Assembly (NCBI GenBank): GCA_964486285.1 | Contig: CAZALH010000009.1 | Location: forward strand, 1-36,793 | DNA length: 36,793 bases | Direction: 5' to 3' | Origin: JAIDVZ01 sp964486285 | GTDB lineage: Bacteria > Verrucomicrobiota > Verrucomicrobiia > Opitutales > JAIRKQ01 | In this document: in pieces, positions 1 through 7,037 of the stretch | Layout of the letters: the number at the start of each line of letters is the position of its first letter | Position numbering within the stretch: position 1 is the first letter of the stretch | Notes under the pieces: model-generated | What the model was told of the DNA's origin: nothing | The model's database searches: none | Seen by the model: the letters and a program-made list of their open reading frames with translations, nothing else | Translations under genes and position numbers: made by a program

Positions 1-413
1 TCTAAGAACTTAATATAAAAAGCATTTTCCTAATACTTGTGAAAATAATTTCAAAATTAAACCTCCTCTTATTTCCATGTTGAAGTTATGAAATATAAAA
101 TATAAAAGTTCCATAAAACTACATCGATTTACTAAACAATAATTACCGCTGATCATCTCAAAACTTATTCAATGTATACTCGTAATAAACACTATATTAT
201 CTAGCCATATAATATCTATATTCTTCAAAAAGATAATTTTAGTATACAAATCCATTTGTAGCTTACCTAAAAATCAGTTGCATTTTTATTGTTTGTACTT
301 GGTTTTAGATTTTGAAGAATTTCAGATAACAGTTTTAGCAAAAAATCTCTTCAGAATAAAACTTCTCTCTTTCGGATATCGCTTAAACATCCAGGGTTAC
401 TCTATTTCCGCTA
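1..413. other. AT-rich region without a supported gene
   Basis: This stretch precedes the tRNA-Gly gene. I see no long open frame, no recognisable RNA gene and no convincing hairpin with a T run. A minus-strand frame of 22 codons (10-78) contains a Shine-Dalgarno-like GGAGG, but it is too short and lacks any recognisable content. Confidence 0.5.
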
Positions 414-487
414 TGGTGCGGGCAGACGGAATCGAACCGACGACACATGCTTGGAAGGCATGGGTTTTACCTCTAAACTATGCCCGC
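414..487 (-). tRNA. tRNA-Gly (anticodon TCC)
   Basis: The minus strand folds into a full cloverleaf. The acceptor strands GCGGGCA and TGCCCGC pair perfectly, with discriminator A. The anticodon arm has stem CATGC/GCATG around the loop CTTCCAA, giving anticodon TCC for glycine GGA/GGG codons. The T arm contains GGTTCGATTCC. The 3' CCA is encoded (TGG at 414-416 on the plus strand). It is an isolated tRNA, transcribed divergently from the oxidoreductase gene that follows. Confidence 0.96.
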
Positions 488-622
488 ATATAGTAGTTAA
501 TATAACAACATTTTTATAAAAAAAATAGTCAAGCATTAATTGACACTCAATTTTATATAAAATTTTCTAATCTATATAAACTTAACTTGTCTATTAAGAC
601 AGAGATGATATTTATAAACAAA

Positions 623-1546
623 ATGAGTAATGAAATTAAATGTGGCGTAGTTGGAGTTGGATTCTTAGGGCAACATCATGCACGTTTATACTCTCAAATT
701 AATGGTGCTAAATTAGTCGGAGTGTTGGATGAAAACATTGAAAGAGCTGCAGAAATTGCGCAACTTTATAATTGTGAAGTACTTAAGACGCTTGATGAAG
801 TAGCAAACAAATGTGACTGTGTAAGCATCGCTACTCCAACTGATAAACATGCTCAAATTGCACTCCCATTAATAAAAAGGAATAAACATCTGTTAATAGA
901 AAAACCAATGTGTTACTCTTTGCAAGAATCCCAAATGATAATTTCAGAATCCGCAAAACGTGATATAATATTACAAGTTGGGCACATTGAACATTATAAT
1001 CCAGTGTCAAGATTTTTAGAAAGCAATATTTGTGAACCAAAATTTATCTCCACTCAACGACTGGCACCATTTACAAAACGAGGAACTGAAGTAAGTGTAG
1101 TACTTGATCTCATGATACACGACATTGGTCTAATGATACAGATTATAAAATCTGAGGTAGAACACATAGAAGCAATTGGTATGAATGTTTTGTCCGATAC
1201 TGAAGACATTGCGAATGCTCGATTATATTTTAAAAATAACTGCATTGCCGATATTAGTGCTAGTAGAATTAGCGAGAAAAAAGTTCGAGAAATTCGAGTA
1301 TTTGATAAAAATTCATACATTTCTTTGGATTTTATGAATCAAACAGGTCACATGTTGAAAAAAGAGGACCGATCAATCCACAAAATAGAAATTCCTATCG
1401 AAAAAGAAGAACCATTAAAGATAGAATTAATGTCATTTTTATCTTGCATAAAACAACATTACACACCTAAAGTAAATGCACAACTCGGTGCTCAAGCCCT
1501 GGAAATAGCGCTAAACATTTCAGAAAAAATAAAAAACAATAAGTAA
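623..1546 (+). CDS. Gfo/Idh/MocA family NAD(P)-dependent oxidoreductase
   Basis: About 307 residues. The N-terminus has the dinucleotide-binding Rossmann motif GVGFLGQHHARLY, and the family's EKP motif lies in LLIEKPMCYSL. VGHIEHYNP follows where the substrate/catalytic segment begins, and DLMIHDIG matches the family's D-x-x-x-H-D-like segment. Such enzymes oxidise or reduce sugar hydroxyls. In Gram-negative bacteria relatives such as GnnA act on UDP-GlcNAc in lipid A synthesis, but this sequence does not identify the substrate. Start: the frame is open from a TTG at 587 and has an ATG at 605. The ATG at 623 places the Rossmann strand at the usual distance, so I chose it, although none of the three has a strong ribosome site. 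The family is secure; the specific function is not. Confidence 0.85.
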   Translation: MSNEIKCGVVGVGFLGQHHARLYSQINGAKLVGVLDENIERAAEIAQLYNCEVLKTLDEVANKCDCVSIATPTDKHAQIALPLIKRNKHLLIEKPMCYSLQESQMIISESAKRDIILQVGHIEHYNPVSRFLESNICEPKFISTQRLAPFTKRGTEVSVVLDLMIHDIGLMIQIIKSEVEHIEAIGMNVLSDTEDIANARLYFKNNCIADISASRISEKKVREIRVFDKNSYISLDFMNQTGHMLKKEDRSIHKIEIPIEKEEPLKIELMSFLSCIKQHYTPKVNAQLGAQALEIALNISEKIKNNK

Positions 1547-1645
1547 AATTGCAAATTATATAGTAATGATCAACAAATTATAAATTTTATCAAATGTTTT
1601 GTTGACTGACGAAAAAAAGTTTCTACTGTAAGTTAGTAGTAATTT

Positions 1646-2206
1646 ATGACAGTAAACATACATACAAATAGCGAAAGTGCGAGTGATAATCTTAATAAAA
1701 ATAGTGACTTATACAAAAAACACTACAAAGGTATAAGCCGCATTGACTCTAAGACTACTCGTGGTTGGCTTGTGCGCGGTTACAAAAATGGTAAACGTTA
1801 CTCTAAGCTATTTAGTGATCGCAAGTTGAAATCCGCAGAAGAAGCGTTACGGCAGGCTCAAAATTTTTATAAAGAATTGACCGATCGCTTAAAATCAATT
1901 CCAGCACGCCCACGAGCAAAAAAGATTGTTTACAAAGATGTAAGGAATTCTACAGGAGTCATTGGTATTTCACGTTTACATAAGATCGGGAAAAACGGAG
2001 CAGAATTAGCATTTTATTCTGTTACTTGGCGTCCTGCCCCTGGTGTACAAAAATGCACATCATTTTCTGTGAATAAATACGGAGAAGAGGAAGCATTTAA
2101 GCGAGCTGTAACATGCAGGTTTGATGGATTAAAACAACTACATGGTAAAGAAATCGCTACTAGAATAGTTGGGCCAGAAAACGTCAAAAAATACGTCGAT
2201 ATGTAA
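1646..2206 (+). CDS. AP2/ERF-like two-repeat DNA-binding protein
   Basis: 186 residues, basic. Two related segments resemble the AP2/ERF DNA-binding fold (three-strand sheet then helix). The first (about residues 24-80) has YKGISRID, then GWLVRGYKNGKRYSKLF, then EEALRQAQNFY. The second (about residues 105-165) has TGVIGISRLHK, then AFYSVTWRPAPG, then EEEAFKRAVTCRFDGL. The GISR start, the aromatic-rich strand and the EEA helix recur in both. Bacterial proteins of this kind occur in Verrucomicrobia and in phage homing endonucleases. No nuclease motif is visible, so a standalone DNA-binding or regulatory role is inferred. It stands alone between the oxidoreductase and the yggU-lepB pair; the ATG at 1646 is the first in frame. 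Confidence 0.65.
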   Translation: MTVNIHTNSESASDNLNKNSDLYKKHYKGISRIDSKTTRGWLVRGYKNGKRYSKLFSDRKLKSAEEALRQAQNFYKELTDRLKSIPARPRAKKIVYKDVRNSTGVIGISRLHKIGKNGAELAFYSVTWRPAPGVQKCTSFSVNKYGEEEAFKRAVTCRFDGLKQLHGKEIATRIVGPENVKKYVDM

Positions 2207-2246
2207 TCATTATTCATTTCCCCTAATTCAACTATAAAAGTTATTA

Positions 2247-2546
2247 GTGGTACGTATATTTGTAAAAGTTATTCCAAATGCATCCAAAAGTGAGGTTGTT
2301 GGATTAATCGAAAATAATACACTGAAAATTAAAATAAAAGAGCCTGCTACTGATTCAAAAGCGAATCGGGCATTGATTTCCTTAATAGCCCAAAGGTTAA
2401 GTATTGCCAAAAAACATATATCTATATCATCAGGTGAAAAAATAAAAACAAAAATTTTATCAATAGATTGTCCATTTTCTGTTGACCAGATTTTTGCTAA
2501 ACTTCTAATAAATTCTGATGCAGATACTAGATCAATATCACATTAG
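2247..2546 (+). CDS. DUF167 / YggU family protein
   Basis: About 99 residues beginning at GTG 2247 (GTG-GTA-CGT). The pattern VKVIPNASKSEV, then LKIKIKEPATDSKANRALISLIA, then a C-terminal SISSGEKIKTKIL is the hallmark of the small YggU/DUF167 family. The conserved Ser-Lys-Ala-Asn block is in the middle. The family is widespread and its role is not established. Its last 29 bases overlap the assigned start of lepB, so the two are probably translated from one transcript. Confidence 0.85.
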   Translation: MVRIFVKVIPNASKSEVVGLIENNTLKIKIKEPATDSKANRALISLIAQRLSIAKKHISISSGEKIKTKILSIDCPFSVDQIFAKLLINSDADTRSISH

Positions 2547-3777
2547 TAAACGTGATTTAAAAATTGCTAAACATTTAATTACGTACAGTAAGAAAGTGTT
2601 ACAATATAGAAAACATTTAATGTCTACCCAGACCTTTTTTAATATTAGCTCATTACGCACTAACTTAATTCTATCTATAAAACAAAAAAACTACAACAAT
2701 ATACAACACGTTACTGATCAATTAGATAAATTATTACATCAAAATGGTGGTGATATTTTTCCAGTAAAAATGTTAAATGATAATTGTGAAGTGTTATTAG
2801 TCGCTTCACTAATTGCGATAGCGATACGAACATTTTTTATTCAGACGTTTCAAATCCCTACAAATTCAATGTATCCCACATACTCTGGAGTAACAACAAA
2901 ACTTCAGCATAATCATTGCGAACAAAATTGTATAAAAAAGTGGTACAAAAAAATATTTCATGGGACAACTTCTTTTAGCATACAGTCTAATTACTCTGGT
3001 AATTTAGAAATCCCATTATTTGTTTCTCCACTTCAACAAACAGCAACAGGTTTAATAAAATTTGATCTACAAAGAACTCGTAAAATTTTTGGATTATTTC
3101 CAATAACAGAACGGATGTATAAAATAAAAATTGGAAATAATGTCCAAGAAATTACAATGCCCATTTCTTATTCAATCGACTCTGCTTTTTTACAAAAGTT
3201 TGGGAAAGGAGCAGCATCATGGCAAGAGTTATATAACGCACATCCTGAAAACTTCAAATTAAACAAAAATACATTACTTTATAAACCAGGATATTCTGTA
3301 AAATGTGGAGAAAGTTTAATAGATTTTGATATTATTTCTGGTGACGTTTTATTTGTCGATAAATTTTCTTATCATTTCCGAGCACCTAAAATTGGCGAAG
3401 CAGTGGTATTTCGTACAGAAAAAATAAAAAATATACCTGGCGAACCATATTACTTTATCAAACGACTCGTAGGAAAACAAAATGATAGTATACAACTAAG
3501 AAATGGCATATTATACAGAAATACACACCTCGTTACAGGGTCTGATATATTTTATTACGAAAATAATAAAATGAATAATTACCCTGGTTATAGTGAAGCA
3601 GGATATTTAAATAACGAAAGCACTGTTTACGTACCAAAGGATTCTTATTTTGTACTTGGAGATAATTCTCCTGATAGCGGAGACAGTAGATTTTGGGGAT
3701 TTGTTCCAAAAAAAGAGATCATCGGACGCCCAATATTAATTTTCTATCCATCAAATCGTGCTGGATTATGTAAGTAA
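2518..3777 (+). CDS. lepB: Signal peptidase I
   Basis: Membrane-anchored serine protease that removes signal peptides from exported proteins. 419 residues, longer than the roughly 320 of E. coli. A hydrophobic segment (about residues 90-110, EVLLVASLIAIAIRTFFIQ) leads into FQIPTNSMYPT with the nucleophile Ser117. A box-C-like SGDVLFVDKF lies near 274-283, the general-base Lys315 in YYFIKRLVG, and the last conserved box in GDNSPDSGDSRFWG (381-394). An insertion of some 150 residues separates the Ser and box C, a form I associate with the PVC superphylum. The start at 2518 overlaps yggU; the ATG at 2620 is an alternative that would remove 34 residues of basic leader. All catalytic residues are present. 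Confidence 0.93.
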   Translation: MQILDQYHISKRDLKIAKHLITYSKKVLQYRKHLMSTQTFFNISSLRTNLILSIKQKNYNNIQHVTDQLDKLLHQNGGDIFPVKMLNDNCEVLLVASLIAIAIRTFFIQTFQIPTNSMYPTYSGVTTKLQHNHCEQNCIKKWYKKIFHGTTSFSIQSNYSGNLEIPLFVSPLQQTATGLIKFDLQRTRKIFGLFPITERMYKIKIGNNVQEITMPISYSIDSAFLQKFGKGAASWQELYNAHPENFKLNKNTLLYKPGYSVKCGESLIDFDIISGDVLFVDKFSYHFRAPKIGEAVVFRTEKIKNIPGEPYYFIKRLVGKQNDSIQLRNGILYRNTHLVTGSDIFYYENNKMNNYPGYSEAGYLNNESTVYVPKDSYFVLGDNSPDSGDSRFWGFVPKKEIIGRPILIFYPSNRAGLCK

Positions 3778-3801
3778 AATTTTTATAATTTAAAAAAATA
3801 T

Positions 3802-5001
3802 ATGAAAAATATTGCAATTCTTACCGCAGGTGGACTCGCTCCATGTTTATCTTCTGCTATAGCATTCTTAGTAGAAGAATACTCAAAATATTTACCAGAT
3901 GCCAAAATTATATGTTATAAGCACGGATATAAAGGTTTACTACTTGGTGATTCTGTAACTTTAACTGAACAGGATATAAAAAACATTTCTGAATTGCACA
4001 ACTTTGGTGGCAGCCCAATTGGAAATAGTCGAATAAAACTAACAAACGTTAATGATTGTATAAAAAAAGGTGTAATACATGTAGGAGAAGATCCATTACA
4101 TGTTGCTGCAGAACAATTAATGAAAGATAAAATAAACGTTTTACACACGATAGGCGGAGATGATACCAATACCACTGCAGCGGATCTAGCAAATTTTTTG
4201 AAAAAGCATAATTACAACTTGCAAGTAATTGGCCTTCCAAAGACTGTAGATAATGATGTTTATCCAATTACTCAAAGCTTAGGAGCATGGACTGCAGCTG
4301 AAGAATCGTCACATTTTTTTGAACATGTTGTTGCCGAAAATACTGCTAATCCAAATATGTTAATCATTCATGAAATTATGGGACGTAATTGTGGATGGCT
4401 TACTGCACAAGCGGCAATATATTATCGTCAACTTTTATCTAAAAAGAAATTTTTACCAAATATTGGATTAATTAAAGAAAAATTTGATATACATGGCATA
4501 TATCTCCCAGAATTAAAAATAGATATTGAATATGAGGCCAATCGCTTAAAAAAAATTATGAGCGACATAGGAAATGTTAATTTATTTATCAGTGAGGGAG
4601 CGTGTGTTGATGAAATTGTCACTTCACTTGAGGCTAGTGGACAAGAAGTTTCAAGGGACGCATTCGGCCATATTAAACTAGACTCTATAAACCCTGGAAA
4701 ATGGTTTGGTTCTAAATTCGCTGAAAAAATTGGAGCAGAAAAAGTATTAGTGCAAAAAAGCGGGTATTTTGCACGATCTTCTAAGGCCAATTCTCATGAT
4801 TTAGACTTAATTAAACGATGTGCAGTTTTAGCAGTACAGTCATATATTGCTGGTAAATCTGGGGTAATTGGCGAAGATGAAGATAATAATAATCAGTTAT
4901 CTTGTATAGATTTTAATCGAATAAAAGGAGGGAAACCTTTTCAAATTGAAAAACACCCTGAATTCAAAAAACTGTTACAAGATATTGGACAAATTTCATG
5001 A
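3802..5001 (+). CDS. Pyrophosphate-dependent 6-phosphofructokinase
   Basis: 399 residues. It phosphorylates fructose 6-phosphate with PPi instead of ATP, the reversible form of the glycolytic step. The phosphoryl-donor loop reads IGGDDTNT (117-124) with Asp121 where ATP enzymes have Gly. The catalytic loop is PKTVDND (146-152), with the Lys of PPi enzymes rather than the Gly of ATP enzymes. EIMGRNCGWL (191-200) matches the fructose-6-phosphate motif. The N-terminal ILTAGGLAPCLSSAI is the usual GG-PG-type start. It ends in TGA (4999-5001), good evidence that TGA is a stop here. A hairpin terminator follows directly. Confidence 0.93.
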   Translation: MKNIAILTAGGLAPCLSSAIAFLVEEYSKYLPDAKIICYKHGYKGLLLGDSVTLTEQDIKNISELHNFGGSPIGNSRIKLTNVNDCIKKGVIHVGEDPLHVAAEQLMKDKINVLHTIGGDDTNTTAADLANFLKKHNYNLQVIGLPKTVDNDVYPITQSLGAWTAAEESSHFFEHVVAENTANPNMLIIHEIMGRNCGWLTAQAAIYYRQLLSKKKFLPNIGLIKEKFDIHGIYLPELKIDIEYEANRLKKIMSDIGNVNLFISEGACVDEIVTSLEASGQEVSRDAFGHIKLDSINPGKWFGSKFAEKIGAEKVLVQKSGYFARSSKANSHDLDLIKRCAVLAVQSYIAGKSGVIGEDEDNNNQLSCIDFNRIKGGKPFQIEKHPEFKKLLQDIGQIS

Positions 5002-5009
5002 AAAATTTG

Positions 5010-5038
5010 AATAGCCGTCTAATAAAAAAACGGCTATT
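5010..5038. terminator. Bidirectional terminator between phosphofructokinase and tsaC
   Basis: AATAGCCGT (5010-5018) pairs perfectly with ACGGCTATT (5030-5038) across an A-rich loop. It sits between two convergent genes. The flanking T-rich tract (minus strand) and TTTCTT (plus strand) suit termination in both directions. Confidence 0.7.
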
Positions 5039-5065
5039 TCTTATAAATATAAGGAAAGTTTTTTA

Positions 5066-6040
5066 CTAATTATTAAATTTCGCTGCTGCACGTGATAAAC
5101 GGTCATTTATCGCAATCCCGATTCCAATATTTTCCACACGTTGACAATATATAACATCGTAGTTAGAGTGATCAAGAGTTTGTAAAATATCGAAAAGTGA
5201 ATTCGCAATGGCCTTATAATCCCCATCTTCACTCAACCAAAAAACATCGTTGTTGGGAATACTTTCTGGACGTTTTAAGCATACAAAAGCAGCACGGTTT
5301 TCAGTATTATTATCAATTACAGTAAACAAGCTTTCAGTAGCACCAAACAAACATAATTTTGTATGTGGTGAATAGTGTTGTAATGATTGACCTGGAACAG
5401 ATATATTGTTTCTGGTTGGGTTATAATCCAATACAACAGTATCCAATACATTGGCTATCTCATTGGCTGAAATTGCACCAGGACGTAAAATACATGGTAC
5501 ATTATCAGTTATATTTAAAATAGTTGACTCAAGGCCAACAGTGCACTTCCCACCATCAATGATAACCTTTACTTTGCTTCCTAATGTTTCTTGTACATGC
5601 TGAAACGTTGTCGGACTTAAATATCCGAATGGATTAGCACTTGGTGCGGCTAATGGGATATCAACTTCTCGTAAAACTTCGCGAAAAATATCATGAGCTG
5701 GACTGCGCAATGCTATGGTATCCAAACCTCCCGTAATTAACTTTGACACTTCAGGACGCTTAGGCAAAACTATTGTCAATGGACCTGGCCAAAAAGCTTC
5801 AGTTAATGACTTCACTTTTGCTTCCAAACCATCACAATCAGCACATCTTTCAATCCAAGAATCATCCAACACATGAACGATGAGAGGATCTAATAAAGGA
5901 CGCCCCTTAATTTCAAACACACTACGGACCGCACTTTCCGATGAAATTGCAGCAGCTAGTCCATAAACTGTTTCCGTCGGCAAAACAACAACAGCATCAT
6001 TTAACAATGCTTGTACAGCGTCCCTAATCTCTTCATTCAT
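5066..6040 (-). CDS. L-threonylcarbamoyladenylate synthase (Sua5/TsaC type)
   Basis: 324 residues. It makes threonylcarbamoyl-AMP from Thr, bicarbonate and ATP for the t6A modification of ANN-decoding tRNAs. The YrdC-like domain fills about residues 1-200: PTETVYGL (21-28), EIKGRP (43-48), then FWPGPLTIVL, then PLAAPSANPFGYLSPTT, then VGLESTILN, then LRPGAI. A C-terminal extension beginning VPGQSLQHYSPHTKL is the Sua5 domain, so this is the long Sua5 form rather than the short TsaC form. The start lies only two bases after the rpsR stop, so translation is probably coupled to rpsR. Confidence 0.93.
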   Translation of the reverse strand: MNEEIRDAVQALLNDAVVVLPTETVYGLAAAISSESAVRSVFEIKGRPLLDPLIVHVLDDSWIERCADCDGLEAKVKSLTEAFWPGPLTIVLPKRPEVSKLITGGLDTIALRSPAHDIFREVLREVDIPLAAPSANPFGYLSPTTFQHVQETLGSKVKVIIDGGKCTVGLESTILNITDNVPCILRPGAISANEIANVLDTVVLDYNPTRNNISVPGQSLQHYSPHTKLCLFGATESLFTVIDNNTENRAAFVCLKRPESIPNNDVFWLSEDGDYKAIANSLFDILQTLDHSNYDVIYCQRVENIGIGIAINDRLSRAAAKFNN

Positions 6041-6042
6041 TA

Positions 6043-6240
6043 TTACTTCATTAATAGCATATTTCTCGCACGTTTTATCATACGAGTGATATGTCTTTGC
6101 TGAATAGCTGATAATCGAGTCAATTTACGAGATAATATTTTACCGTTACTTGTTACATAATTCGATAGTTCTTCAACATCAGTCCATGCTAAATCTAGAG
6201 GGGAACGAGAACTCCTCTTTTCTTGTAAATCTTCTATCAT
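6043..6240 (-). CDS. rpsR: Small ribosomal subunit protein bS18
   Basis: 65 residues, slightly short for bS18 (about 75). The core is clear: a tyrosine-poor N-terminus, then DVEELSNYVTSNGKILSRKL, then TRLSAIQQRHITRMIKRARN. The last segment is the family signature. bS18 binds bS6 on the 30S platform. The usual bacterial order is rpsF-(ssb)-rpsR-rplI; here rpsR is some 7 kb away from the rpsF-ssb-rplI block and is paired with the Sua5 gene, two bases upstream of it. Confidence 0.93.
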   Translation of the reverse strand: MIEDLQEKRSSRSPLDLAWTDVEELSNYVTSNGKILSRKLTRLSAIQQRHITRMIKRARNMLLMK

Positions 6241-6303
6241 TTAGTGACGATTAATCATAGATTTTTTTAAAATGCAAGTGAAAAAATAAAACTAATAATT
6301 TAC

Positions 6304-6891
6304 TTAAAATAACTGGAAATAAAAATTATCATCTGCGGTCTTTACTACTAAGTAACAAATATCCTCTTTATGCAAAAAATAACGAACTGTCTCATGATCA
6401 AATTCTTCCTTTGTCCATATATCTCGCTCTAAATCATATCGCAGTAAATGCACAGATTTAACATGATTGAATAAATTAAATGTATAAAATTCAGAATTAG
6501 TGAATTCATCTTTACCAGCAGGTTTCCATAAAAATTGAAAACAATTGTCACAATAGACAAGTCCAACTATAAACTTTTCACTCGTTATATTATCAACAAA
6601 TGCATATACGTTTTTAGTTTGCCAAAAAATACCTCCTTTTAAAAGAGATTCATCCACCTCTTCATTAAAAACACCAGAATGAACATATTCATTAAGAGAT
6701 AATTGAATAAATTTTTCGTAACAAATTTTATTTATTTTTTCTATATCAGAAGTACTTGAAGATAAATAAATGTGTGAAAAAGAGGCAATTAACGTCATAA
6801 TTGCGACTACAATAATACTGCTTAAACTGAGGGCTAATACTAGCTCTAGAAGAGAAAAACTTCGTACTGCATTATTTCCTTTAAAATACAT
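6304..6891 (-). CDS. Type IV pilin / type II secretion pseudopilin-like protein
   Basis: About 195 residues from the ATG at 6891. A short basic leader (MYFKGNNAVRS) is followed by FSLLELVLALSLSSIIVVAIMT, the hydrophobic prepilin helix, with the conserved Glu at +5. The residue before the predicted cleavage site is Ser rather than the usual Gly. The rest (about 150 residues) is an aromatic-rich soluble domain that I do not recognise. The frame is open to 6945, but the 6891 start gives a proper class III leader. No other pilus or secretion genes lie nearby. It is transcribed divergently from greA. Confidence 0.6.
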   Translation of the reverse strand: MYFKGNNAVRSFSLLELVLALSLSSIIVVAIMTLIASFSHIYLSSSTSDIEKINKICYEKFIQLSLNEYVHSGVFNEEVDESLLKGGIFWQTKNVYAFVDNITSEKFIVGLVYCDNCFQFLWKPAGKDEFTNSEFYTFNLFNHVKSVHLLRYDLERDIWTKEEFDHETVRYFLHKEDICYLVVKTADDNFYFQLF

Positions 6892-6976
6892 AAACACAAA
6901 AATCATGATAAGCTCAGCATTCATATCTTCAATTAGAAAATTCACTACAAAAAGCTTGACAAGGGTACTATCAGCA

Positions 6977-7005
6977 TGCGTAAACTATCGATACGATCAT
7001 ATAAT
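6977..7005 (+). promoter_or_regulatory. Candidate promoter for the greA-like gene
   Basis: A perfect TATAAT at 7000-7005 lies 32 bases before the ATG at 7038. The matching -35 position (6977-6982, TGCGTA) is weak. A consensus TTGACA further up at 6956-6961 may serve a second start with the TAAACT at 6981-6986. Confidence 0.4.
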
Positions 7006-7037
7006 GTTGTCGTTTTTTAAACAAAAGATATTTGAAT

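Noticed and set aside
10..78. 22-codon minus-strand frame with internal GGAGG
   Set aside because: Too short, no similarity, and the GGAGG is inside the frame; an alternative TTG start gives only 14 codons.
278..493. 71-codon plus-strand frame
   Set aside because: Its second half is the reverse complement of tRNA-Gly.
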